NCBI GenBank assembly: GCA_947683625.1
Contig: CANTUR010000645.1
Span: forward strand, 740,001-804,000
Origin: Mallotus nudiflorus
Lineage: Eukaryota; Streptophyta; Magnoliopsida; Malpighiales; Euphorbiaceae
Length of the DNA: 64,000 bases
Direction of reading: 5' to 3'
In this document: in pieces, positions 12,513 to 24,253 of the stretch
Layout: every line of letters begins with the position of its first letter
Position numbering within the stretch: the stretch's first letter is position 1
Notes under the pieces: model-generated
Seen by the model: only the letters and a program-made list of their open reading frames with translations
Told to the model about the DNA's origin: nothing
The model's database searches: none
Made by a program: the position numbers and the translations under genes

Positions 12513-14890
12513 GAGTCCTAGAGGGGGGAGGGGGTGAATAGTACTATCAAATAAAAATGAGAAATTAAAAGAATTCTTTGTAAGAATTAAATGGAAGTTG
12601 AGAAGGAAGAATGAAGAACACAAATATTTAAGGAGTTCAGATTCAACAACAATCCTACATCTCTACCTAACTTATCCCTAAGTTAGTATTTTCAATCACT
12701 TATAATCTTATTCACAAGATTGAGATTACATAAGAGTTTTATGGCTCACTCTTATAACCTTACAACATGAGTTTTCAAGGCTCACTCAAAAAACCAAAAC
12801 CCAAGTGTTTCAATGGTCAATGCTTAAACCAATTCCTTTAGAAATAAATATCACTTCCCTTCTAATCTAACGCAAGATTTAAGATGAAGAGAAATTATAT
12901 TTCTAACACACACCCAACTCTTATAAGAGTTATACAAACAAAGAATTATTTAAGAGAATTTGAGAGCTCAATGAATGCTTAAGAAATAATGAATGATAAA
13001 CAAGTTACTTGACTTGCATTCAGCTCTAGAGGTATTTATACTTAAAAATATAGCTACTGGAGGTGCACATGATGTGTCCAACATCTATATTTTGAATCAT
13101 TGAAAGTGATGCTGTCAGACAACTATTCATGGATTGAAACTGTGATTGGATGCTTAAGAGGTTTGAATTTGCTCACACTTTTTTCATTGAAGCTTTAGAT
13201 ATTTGAATTATCTTTCCATATCATTTTTAATCATCCAAATTGGACTTCTTTAGCTCAAGATATGTCCAAAATATTAAGAGTTATGCAATCTAAAATGCAT
13301 AATACTATCAGACAACTATATCCAAGTTGAACTATGATTTTCCATTGAATAAATTTGAATTTTTCCATAATTTCTTCATTAAAGTTGGATATATTTGACT
13401 TATATTTCTATATCATTTTTAATCACCTTAATTGGACTTCTGTAACTCAAGATATGTCCAAAATACTAGGAGATATGCAATCTAAGATGGCAGACGTATA
13501 TGTGGATTTCGACTCAAAATTTTCATATCTAAATGAACTCGATTTTGACAAATAAGCCCAATTTAGAAAGCTCAAGATGTCTAATTCAAATTTGAAAATA
13601 ACTTTCTCATTATAAAGCTCCAAGGATGTCAAAAGCCTCCTTGAATCTCAAAGATCCAATCAGCCCAAGATAATCATACTTCATTTTAACTTCCAATAGA
13701 GTCCTAAGTTATACACACTTAAATAAACAAATTAAAAGCTAAAAATTAAGTTTTTTAAGGTCAAAATTAAGAGTGATTATTTCTAAAGTAAAAAATCTCC
13801 CATTTTTTGATTTTGATAAACTTATTTTGAGTTTGACTACAAAATAATACAAAGTAAAGTGTGTGATAATATTTATTATAATAATGATACCAAATGTAAT
13901 AAAATATATTTCTTTATTTCTCCCCATATGAATATGGACATAATAATAAATATAAATTTATAGATTATTCTCCTTGACAAAAAATATAAACAACATAAAA
14001 TATAGCAGGAGGGACAAAAATATGGTATTCTTATGAAAAATGTATTAAAAACTTAAAATATGATAACATGATAATTTAAATAAATGTTAGGCAATGTGAG
14101 GAAATAATTTCAAACATATATGCATATAGTCCTATAAAAATTCATCACTTCTTATAGGAACAAAGCAAAGATACACCAAATCTTTGTAAAAATATTCATG
14201 GCTTATCAAAGATCAAAACAATTCCTAAGAAAATATTGATGCCTTATCAAAGATAAAAACCATTACTAAGAGGATATTCATGTCTAATCAAAGATAACAA
14301 CCATTCTTAAGAAGAAATTATACATGAATTATGCATGTATAAACACAATAATAAAATATTATACACATGTATAGCAATAAATAACAAACTTAAATATATT
14401 TCTCCCTCTTTGTCAAAAGCAAAAAGCAAAAAGAAAAGAGAGAGATATAAAGGGAAAATGAAAAACAAAGATACTCAAAATCTTTATGAAATCTATGTCA
14501 TACATAAAGTAAGCAAAATAAGACCTTTTGTAACATATGATGTACTACAAAATTAATCATAATGTTAATATGCATAAAAAAATTTAAATAAAATTTCTCC
14601 CCCTATATCAAATAAAAATATAATATGTCACTAACATAAATACAATTTTTAAGGGAGTTTTAAAATTAAAAACAAACTAAGTACACATGGTAAAAAAAAT
14701 TAACTAGGTACACATGCAAACTCAAATTATTTCTCCTCCTTTGACAAAATGCAAAAGGAAATTTAAAAAGATAAACCAAATATAAGCTGACGACTAAAAA
14801 AATTTTAAGATCAAAATCAAAATATTTATCAATCAAAGTAATCAATAAGCACGACATGATTTCACATGAAAATAATTTAACCATTAATTA
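12513..14890. repeat. Non-coding flank, candidate 3' LTR/untranslated end of the copia element
   Basis: No gene is visible. The stretch begins CTAGAGGGGGG (about 12519), a motif I associate with the LTRs of SIRE-like plant copia elements (recall, not verified). It carries a 193-bp tandem duplication and, at 14402-14411, 14595-14602 and 14731-14738, pyrimidine-rich CTCCCCC-like blocks. On the minus strand these read as purine-rich GGGGGAGAA, resembling the polypurine tracts downstream of SIRE-type coding regions. The position, directly 3' of the antisense copia RNase H, fits this role. Exact LTR ends were not found. Confidence 0.35.
13112..13497. repeat. 193-bp tandem duplication (two diverged copies)
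   Basis: Copy 1 is 13112-13304 and copy 2 is 13305 to about 13497. Matching anchors lie exactly 193 bp apart: CTGTCAGACAACTAT / CTATCAGACAACTAT (13112, 13305) and GATATGTCCAAAATA (13258, 13451). The copies differ at many sites. Confidence 0.8.
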
Positions 14891-14899
14891 AACTTAAAA

Positions 14900-16282
14900 T
14901 CAAGATAAACTAAAACCATCAATCATGCCCAGTTCATGCTTAATAAAATTTAATCTCTCTTCATTGAGAGGTTTGGTGATGATATCTGCAAGTTGATTAT
15001 TTTTATCAACAAATTCAAGTGAGATATCACCAATTTGAACATGATCACGCAAGAAATGATGTCTAATGTCTATATACTTAGTTCTAGAATACTGAATGGG
15101 ATTTTTGCTAAGGTTAATAGCACTTGTATTGTCACATTTTATTAGAATGTGATGGAGTTTTACACCATAGTTTAACAACTGTTGTTTTTACCACAAAACT
15201 TATGAACAACAAAGACTTACTGCAATATATTCAGCTTCAGCAGTGGACAAGGCAATCGAAACTTGTTTCTTGCTAAACCAAGAAACTAAACATTGTCCTA
15301 AAATTTGACAAGTTCCAGAAGTGCTTTTTCTATCTAGTAAACTACCAGCAAAGCCTGCATCAGAATAACTAATCAAGTCAAAGGATGAACTCTTAGGATA
15401 CCAAAGTCCTAAATGCATTATACCACAAAGATATTTGAAAATTCTTTTAATAGCATTCAAATGAGACTCTCTAGGACTTGATTGAAATATAGCACACAAG
15501 TAAGTAGCAAACATAATATCAGGTCTACTAGCAGTTAAATAAAAAAGAGATTCGATCATACCTTTAAATCACTTTTCATTAACAGGTTTGCCATTCTCAT
15601 CTTTGTTAAGTTTGGTTATGGTGCTCATTGGAGTTTTACTTATCTTAGCTCCATCCATGCCAAACTTCTTAAGAATATCTCTTGCATACTTGATTTGATT
15701 AGTGAAAATCCCATTTTTGCATTGCTTGATTTGTAGTCTAAGAAAGAATTTGATTTCACCAATCATAGTCATCTCAAATTCTCCTTGCATTAAATTAGAG
15801 AATTCCTCACATAAGAAATGGTTAGTAGCACTGAATATAATGTCATCAATATATATTTGAACAATTAATAAATCATATTTGGATTTCTTTATAAAAAGAG
15901 TTTTGTCAACCTTTCATTTAGAGAAACCTTTCTCTAGTAAAAAGTTACTCAATCTTTTATACCAAGCTCTTGGAGCTTATTTCAATCCATATAATGCTTT
16001 TGAAAGTTTAAACACATGATTTGGAGATTCAAAATTTTTAAAACCTGGAGGTTGTTCAACATATACCTCCTCTTCAATAAAACCATTTAAAAATGCATTT
16101 TTAACATCCATTTAATTGAGATCTAGTAGTTACCCCTTTTGTAGTGTCACCTATAATGAGGTCTTAAGGGTGAGCTTTCTTGAATTACCAATCCTTTAGA
16201 AGTTCATCCTTCAAGGTAGGTTGAAATGTCTCCTCATTTTCCTTTTTGCTTTGATCTTTTAGTTCCAAAGGCTTACTAGCAT
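14900..16282 (-). pseudogene. Ty1/copia 3' half: reverse transcriptase and RNase H (SIRE-like)
   Basis: Read on the minus strand. From 16282 there is a linker with ...LKDELLKDW, then an internal deletion near 16110, then the RT fragment from AFLNGFIEEEVYVEQPPGF (about 16100-16045). Next come the catalytic YIDD (about 15860-15845), MIGEIKFFLRLQIKQ, and the RNase H region 15559-14900 with YSDAGFAGS, LDRKSTSG, ALSTAEAEYIA and DIITKPLNEERL. These are classical copia motifs; the KSTSGTC and KNNQLADI readings point to the SIRE/Maximus lineage. Stops and one frame change are present. The reading continues upstream at 29327-30471 once the nested LTR block 16288-29326 is removed. Confidence 0.8.
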
Positions 16283-19200
16283 TTTTTTGTAACGACCCAA
16301 AATAGGGGGCCATGACAGGCGCTAGGAAACGGGAATTCTTTAGAATCCGAAACCCATAGCAAGCCTTAAAAATAAAAGCATACAATATACTAAAATAGAT
16401 AAAACATTATGCAGTGGAATTAAATCTCATAAGTAAAGTAATAATCAATCACTCATTTGATAGCATAAAATTTATCTCAGATAACATAAAATCCTTCTTG
16501 TAATATCCTGAGTTTTTAAATAATTTTAAACTGCATCGGGATATGCAGTGTTAATAATTTATATATATATTTATGATTATTTAATTATATATTATTATTT
16601 GAGTGTGTGGTGTATATTAATTTAGGTATAATATTTATATATTAAAATAATATAAAATATAGTTATATATATATATATATATATATCAAAAAGTTCTCAA
16701 TAATTATGATTTTGTCATCGACAACATCACTTTCTTCCCCGACGTCCTCCTTCCCTCTCTGGCCACTATCACGTTGATTTCTCACCATCATTGTGCCTCT
16801 CAACCTTCCTCCTCCACCTCCAGCCCATCCCACTGCCCTTAGCTTCCATTTCCAGCGAGTTTTGGCCGATTTTTCTCAAAGAAACCGAAACTTGCCATTA
16901 ACTCTGATCACAATGATTCCGGCCACCATTTGAAGTGCCAATGGTCTATATCTCTTCCTTGAGCTCTAGTGAGTGCATTTCTAAGCTTGGTTTCACTTGA
17001 TTTGGTCTAGATTTCCCTAGGTTTTGAATTTTCAATTTCAGCCAACTTGTGTTCTTGAATATTTTGAGCTTTGATTTCAATGATTCAAGTAAACTTTCTT
17101 CACAAAGATTGATCCTAGTAGCTCAATCTACATTCTATAACTTTTGTGGAATTTTTTGGAATTATTTTGATTTTTGTGAATTTTTTATTAGTTTATTAAT
17201 ATTTTCTAATTTTCGTAAATTAATTAATTAAATTATGAAATTGTGATTTATGGTGTTTATAGGTGTTAAAATGCATTTTAGAAATTTATTTGTAATTTTT
17301 ATGATTTTTGTATAATTATTGTGAATTTAATTAGTTTATGTGATTTTTAGAAAATTAGGTTAATTATGTGTTTTATTGAAATTAATTGGTTAATTGAGCA
17401 TAATTATTGATATTATTGAATTATATGTTGAGAAATTAATTTTTGAGTAATTATATTATTTTTAGTGAATTTTTGAATAACTATAGTGAATTTATATATA
17501 ATAGGGGTATTTTGGTAATTTGACACTAAATTGGCTAAAAATATAATTAAATTGGTTTTAATAATTATTTGAGATATAAAAATGATTTTTACAAATTATT
17601 GAGTATTTTTAACTAATTAAAACTATTTTTCGTAAATTATTTTCAAATTATATACAAAATACTATTTTTCTAAATAAATGAGTTTTTATCGATTTTTAAT
17701 ATGTTTTAGGGCTAATTATGTAATTTAAATTTTTAAAATGTATTTTGGTCAATATTTACAAATTTATCGAGAATTATGAATTTTTAATAATATTTTATCA
17801 AAATTAGGGTTTTTATGTATTTATTGGTAAAAAAATTATTTTTAACATTTAAATATCTAAATTTCTATATTTTGAGTATTAAAGGGTATTTTTGACATTT
17901 TAATGTGTTATGTAATTATCCTATGAATTGTGAACCTCGGTCGGTGGAATTGTAGTTGGAAGTCCGATCGAGGGATTTTGTGGCTGTATATTTTCGAAGT
18001 GTGTTTCTTTGCAGGACAGGCTCTACTCTTTGAGTAGAGAGATGTCCTTTTTACAGGAGAGGTTCTGTCGGATTTTTGATAGAATTCTCGTAAAATGTGA
18101 TGTCTGGTCGAATTCCTATTCTGATTTTGTGTCCGATATTCTTAGATCGAGTCTCTAGGAATTTTGATAGATTTTGTAATATCCCGTGTTTTTTTTAAAT
18201 ATTTTTACACTGTACCGGGATATACAGTGTCAATAATTTTTATGCATTATACGATATTTTTATGAGTTAATATGCATTTTAAACCTATTTTAATTACTGT
18301 CTATTATTTTCAGTATTTTACGTAAAATTTTCCCGGGACTCTCATTTTCGGGGAAATTTCCACGTAAACAATGTATTATTAATTATTTTAAATGTATTTA
18401 CGGGTTTGCATGAACTCATACATATTTTTAAATTATTAAATAAAGCCTGTGTGTGTATATTTATTTAATTAGGGTTTATTATTACCCTAATATTTTATTA
18501 TTTATTTATTATTATTTGATTATTTTATTTATTATTAAATTATTAAAATTTATTATTTTATTATTAATTATTTATTAATATTTAATTATTTTAATTTATT
18601 TTATTTTTTTTTCTTTTCTTCTTTTTCTTTTTTTTTCTTTCTTTTCCTTTTTCTTTCTTTTTCTTTTTCTTTCTCTTTCCTTTTTCTTTCTTTTTCTTTT
18701 TCTTCTTCTTCTTCTTTCTCTCCCGCCCGACGCCGGCCACAATTTCTCACCGCCGTTTCTCCCTCCTCCGGCCACCGTTTTCGACACCGCCGGTCTCTAT
18801 CTTCTCCTTGAGCTCCGGTGAGTGTTATTCTAGCTTTGGTTTGAGCTAAAATGGTCTACAATTGCTTAGGTTTTGATTTGAAGATTTCGGCCTCTTTGAG
18901 TTTTTGATTTTTTTGAGCTTCGAATTGATTGATTCATGGAAAATTCCTTCACAAATATTGTTCCTCGTAGCTTAATCTTCATGTATGAATTTTTGTAGAA
19001 TTTTTGGAGATTGTTTGGATTTTTGGGTATTTTTGAATATTTTAATATTATTTTCTAATTTTCGGAAATTAATTATTTAAATTATGAAATTGGAGTTTAT
19101 GGTTGAATTAGGTGTTGAAATGAATTATAGGAATTTATTTGGAATTTTTATGAATTTCTAAGTATTTATTTTGAATTAATTGAGTTTATGTAATTTTGGA

Positions 19201-20385
19201 AAAATTAGGTTAAATGTGTTTTTAATGGAAATTAATTGGTTAATTGAGTTTAATTATTAATATTATTGATAAATATGTTGAGAAAATTAATTTTGGATAA
19301 GTGTATGATTTTTGGTGAATTTTTGAAGTAATTTAGGTATATATATATATATAGGGGTATTTTGGTAATTTTACCCTAAATTGTCTAAAAATGTAATTTA
19401 ATTGGTTTTAATATTTATTTAAGGTATAAAAATGATTTCTACAAAATATTTAGTATTTTTAACTAATTAAAACTATTTTCCGGGAATTATTTTCAATTAT
19501 ATATATAATATACGGTTTTTCTAATAAAAATGAGTTTCAATCGATTTTTACAGTGTTTCAAGATTTATTATGTAATTTCTACGTATGAAATGTATTTTTA
19601 TGATTTAAGGATATTTTTGGTATATTTGAATATATATTCTGTGTTTGTGGACCCCGGTCGACAGATTGTAGTCTGGAGTCCGACCGAGGGGTTGTGATTG
19701 ATTGTGGTGTTTATTTTTGAAGTGTATTTTCTTTGCAGGGTCGGCTCTACTCTTTTGAGTAGAGAGATGTCCGTTTTACAGGGGAGGTTCTGCCGGATTT
19801 TCGGTAGAATTCTCGTAAAACGTGATATCCAGTCGAACCCTAATTTTCGATTTCGTATTTTAATACTCTAGATTGAATTCTAGGATTTCTGTTAGGGTTA
19901 TTCTGATGTCGATTAATTATTTCTTGTTTAGTTGCGCCGAGACCGAGGGTTAGTGGACCAGGCCCGTCGGACCTGTCTCGTGGAGCGCATTAGGTGAGTT
20001 ACTATATTATATATATATGCTTAGGATGCATGATTTAGAAAATGCATGTTTTATTTTGACTGAATATGCATAAATAATGTGATTTATATTCAAGTATATT
20101 TTTGGTATATAATAAATTATATACATGTTTTATTAATAAAATATATTTAAAATGTTTTTAAATATATTTTTAGTTTAATTCATGATTTGATTGGATTTAT
20201 TTGACGTATATATACTCAAAATATACCTGGTTTACTTTTGGTATATTTTCGGTATATATATGGTTTATATTGTTATTTCATTTATATTCATGCATCATCT
20301 ATTTTTATGAATGAATGTTTTATTATTTATTAATGAAGGATATCAATAAAACGTGCTACCTAGTGGGCAGCACTAGGACCGAGTA

Positions 20386-20397
20386 CGTACCGGTACG
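20386..20397. other. 12-bp perfect palindrome CGTACCGGTACG in the LTR
   Basis: A perfect palindrome within GAGTACGTACCGGTACG. It is identical in copies B (21817-21828) and D (25141-25152), and degenerate in A, E and J. It could be a dimeric protein binding site or a hypermutable CpG-containing remnant; the sequence alone does not decide. Confidence 0.6.
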
Positions 20398-20487
20398 CCT
20401 ATAGCTTTAGGCTATATTACTAACTTATTTGTGGATATTGATTTGATTATGATTATTGATATGTGTGAGATGTGGTTTGGGTGTGAT

Positions 20488-20595
20488 TGCTGGAGCTCGG
20501 TTGACCAAGTGTCTCGGGGCCAATCACACTGGCAGTCAGACTGCTGGAGCTCGGTTGACTTAGTGTCTCGGGGCCAGTCTACTGTCCAAATGGAT
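20488..20595 (+). repeat. Two 54-bp tandem units in LTR C, each a potential stem-loop
   Basis: Units 20488-20541 and 20542-20595 share TGCTGGAGCTCGGTTGAC and AGTGTCTCGGGGCCA. Each unit is bracketed by complementary arms, GTGTGATTG/CAATCACAC for the first and CAGTCAGACTG/CAGTCTACTG for the second. The same arrangement recurs in all family copies that cover this part. Confidence 0.7.
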
Positions 20596-23012
20596 TAAGT
20601 GGATATATTTGGAATAAGTGAGCCTGTATGGCTAGAGTGTTGTTTAACACTATTTTTCTGAGGTTGCGATATTCTAGGGTTCTATGTGATCCTTCATAAA
20701 AGTTGATTTTCAGACAAAGTATATAAAAATGATTTTTCTGCATCTGTATGAACTTGCCTGTATATATACATATTACTCATATACTGTTGACTGTATGCAT
20801 TATCACTTAGAGTGTATGTATATATACTATAGTAATTCACTCAGTGAGGTCTGACTCCCCTCCGTTGACTATTTTTCAGGAGAGTCAACTTCCTCAGACC
20901 TCAGTAGCAGGTCGATACGCCGGATTTCTTCCGCCCCGGCTTCTTTATGTAAATTGTATACTTGAGTCTTATTTATTTTATCTAGACACTGCAGTAGTTG
21001 TGATTTTCAGTAGTTGTGATTTTCAGTAGTTGTGAATTAAAGTATTTGTTTTAAAGAGATGTATTATAGTAAAACTGGATTTGTATAAAGATTATACATT
21101 TATGAGATTATATATGTGATGTGATGAGTTTTGAATTGAATCCAGTTGATATGGATGGTATTGTAATATTTATGATTTTTATTTTCCGCTGCATATTATA
21201 TTTTTATGGTTGTTATTGCATATTTATTTTATTTTTAGGCTTGCTACGGGTTCCGGATTTGAAAGAATTCCCGTTCCCTAGCGCCGGTCATGGCCCCTGT
21301 TTTGGGTCGTGACAGATTTATTCTAATTCTGTATTGTCATTTGTTTGTTTAGTTGCGTTGAGACTGAGACCTAGTGGACCAGGCCCATCGGACCCATCTC
21401 AAGGAGCGCAATAACTGTGAGTTGTTATCTTATATATACGTGTTCTAGGATGTATGTTTTTAGAAATGTATGATTTATTTTATAAATTATGTATAAATGG
21501 TTTAATTATTGCTTAGGTTTATTTTTGGTATATTTTAAATTATATGCATGTTTTATTATGAATTTATACTTAAAATGTTTTTAAGTATATTTATAGTTTA
21601 TTTCTAGTTTATTCTATAATTAAATTGAATTTATTTGACGTATATATACTCGAAATATACCTGGTTTATTTTTGGTATATTTCTAGTATATATATAGTTT
21701 ATATTGTTATTTTGATTAATGTCATGCATCATTTATTTCATGAATGAATGAATTTATTTTTAAATGAAGGATATCAATAGAACATGCTACATAGTGGGCA
21801 GCAATAGGACCGAGTACGTACCGGTACGAAGATAGAATTTAGATTAAATTACTAACCTATTGGTGGATTATGACTTGTTAATTGATCTGAATGATGTGAG
21901 ATGTGATTTGGGAGTGTGATTGCTGGAGCTCGGTTGACCAAGTGTCTCAGGGCCAATCACACTGACAATCAGATTGCTGGAGCTCGATTGACTTAGTGTC
22001 TCGGGGCTAGTCTACTGTCCAAATGGAACAAGTGAATTTATTTGGAATAAATGAGCCTATATGGCTAGAGTGTTGTCTAATATTGTTTGAGGTTACGATT
22101 TTTCTAGGGTTCTATTTGATCCTTCATAATCAGATGTTATTTTCAGTATTTATATAAAATGATTTTGCTACATCTATGTGTTTGCCTGTATATATATTTA
22201 TTATATATACTATTGAATGTGTGCATTGTCATTTAGCTATGCATGTATATATATTATAACAATTCACTCAGTGAGGTCTGACTCCCCTCCGTTGACTATT
22301 TTTCAGGAGAGTCTTCGTCTTCAGACCTCAATAGCAAACCCTTATGCCGAATTTTTTTCTGCCCCGACTTTACTATGTAATATGCTCACTTGATGTTATT
22401 TTATAATCTAGATACTGCAGTAGTTGTAGTCAGTTGTGAGATTTATGTACTATGTTTGTATGAGATATGTATTTTAATGATTTGAGCTGAGATTGTATTA
22501 AAAGATTATTTATATATAAGATGAGCTTGTTTATTTAAACGAGTTAGTGGATTATACTTATTTTATTTATGAGATTTATTTCCATTGCAAAATATTTTAT
22601 TTATGTTATTATTATTATTGCATGTTTTTATTTATTTTAAGGCTTGCTACGGGTTCCAGATTCAAAAGAATTCTCGTTCCCTAGAGCCGGTCATGGCCCC
22701 TATTTTAGGTCATCACACTTCTTTACAAATTTTCGGTTCAAACTTTTGAAATTTAAATCTCACACATATATAATACATATAGCTCATTGAAATAACTATT
22801 GTAGTGTCTAGAATATAAAATAAAGTAAGCAGTTTACACAATAAGGCCGGGGCGAAAGAAATCCGGCGTATAGGCCTGCTACTGAGGTCTAAAGACGAAG
22901 ACTCTCCTGAAAAATAAATCAACGAAGGGGAGTCAGACCTCACTGAGTGAATTATTATAATATATATACATGCATCTCCTATATGACAAATGCATTCAAA
23001 CATATTCATATA

Positions 23013-23122
<110 letters not shown>

Positions 23123-24253
23123 ACATGTACACACAAATATTGAAAAATCACTTTATATATAGTACTGAAAAATATCAGTTTATGAAGGATCAAATAGAAC
23201 CTTAGATGATCGAAACCTCAAATAGTATTAGACAACACTCTAGCCATACAGGCTCACTTATTCCAAATAATTTCACTTATTCCATTTGGACAGTAGACTG
23301 GCCCCGAGACACTAAGTCGATCGAGCTCCAGCAATCTGACTATGAGTGTGATTGGCCCTAAGACACTTGGTCAACTGAGCTCCAGCAATCACACTCTCAA
23401 ATCACACCTCACATCAAATCACATCAATCCAATCATAATCCACAAATAGGTTAGTAATTTAACCTACAATCTATCATTGTACCGATACGTACTCGATCCT
23501 AATGCTGCCCACTAAGTAGCATGTTCTATTGATATCCTTCATTTAAAATAAACTCATACATTCATAAAATAAATGATGCATGACATTAATTTAAATGGCA
23601 ATATAATCCATATATATATACTATAAATATACCAAAAATAAACCAAGTATTTTTTGAGTATATATATGTCAAACAAATTCAGTTCAATTATAAAATAAAC
23701 CTAAAATAAACCATGTATTACTTAAAAACATTTTAGGTATAAATCAAGAATAATACATGCATTTAATTTAAAATATACCAAAAATATACTAAAATATACC
23801 TAAAATATACTTAAGCATTTATTAAATTATTTATGCATATTTCATATAATTAAATCATACATTTCTAAAAAAACATGCATCCTAACACACGTATATATAA
23901 AATAACAACTCACAGTTGTGCGCTCCATGAGACGGGTCCGATGGGCCTGGTCCACTAGGCTTCAGTCTTGGTGCAACTAACAAATAAAATATTAACACGA
24001 AATTAGAATAAATCTAACGTAATTTCTAAAGACTCGATCTAGAATATCGGACATAGAAAAGGAATAGGAATTTGACTGAATGTCACATTTTATGAGAATT
24101 CTATCAAAAATTCGACAGAACCTCCTCTGTAAAACGAATATCTCTCTACTCAGAAAGTAGAGCTGGTCCTGCAAGAAAACACACTTCAAATACAGATAGC
24201 CACACAACCCCTCGGTTGGACTCCCAAACTACAATTTCATCGACCGAGGTTCA

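Larger units (their letters stand above)
18175..21314 (+). mobile_element. Solo LTR copy C (3,140 bp), sense, TSD GATTT
   Basis: It starts TGTAATATCCCGTG (18175) and ends GGTCGTGACA (21314), with target duplication GATTT at 18170-18174 and 21315-21319. It sits in LTR B, making it the third level of nesting. It belongs to the youngest subfamily and is nearly identical over the first 400 bp to copy K at 62694. It contains a pyrimidine-rich block (about 18598-18722), a donor-like CCGGTGAGTG (18826-18835), an acceptor-like TTCTTTGCAG ending at 19738, the hairpin CTCTACTC-TTTT-GAGTAGAG, the paired 54-bp stem-loop units and the palindrome at 20386-20397. Confidence 0.95.
16499..22717 (+). mobile_element. 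Solo LTR copy B, sense, contains copy C; TSD CTTCT
   Basis: It starts TGTAATATCCTGAG (16499) and ends GGTCATCACA (22717). The target duplication CTTCT is at 16494-16498 and 22718-22722. Copy C plus its duplication occupies 18175-21319, so B alone is about 3,074 bp. It is inserted in the opposite orientation into LTR A. Landmarks are the donor-like TAGTGAGTG (intron-like start 16969), the acceptor-like TTCTTTGCAG ending at 18014, the hairpin just after it, and the 12-bp palindrome CGTACCGGTACG at 21817-21828. Confidence 0.92.

Noticed and set aside
18596..18787. Lys/Arg/Glu-rich minus-strand frames (also 55687-56019 and 63101-63283)
   Set aside because: They arise from the pyrimidine-rich block of the LTR read in antisense and recur at the same place in copies C, J and K.
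16499..21314. B and C as 5' and 3' LTRs of one full element
   Set aside because: Each has its own matching TSD on both sides, and C lies inside the LTR sequence of B with no internal region between them.
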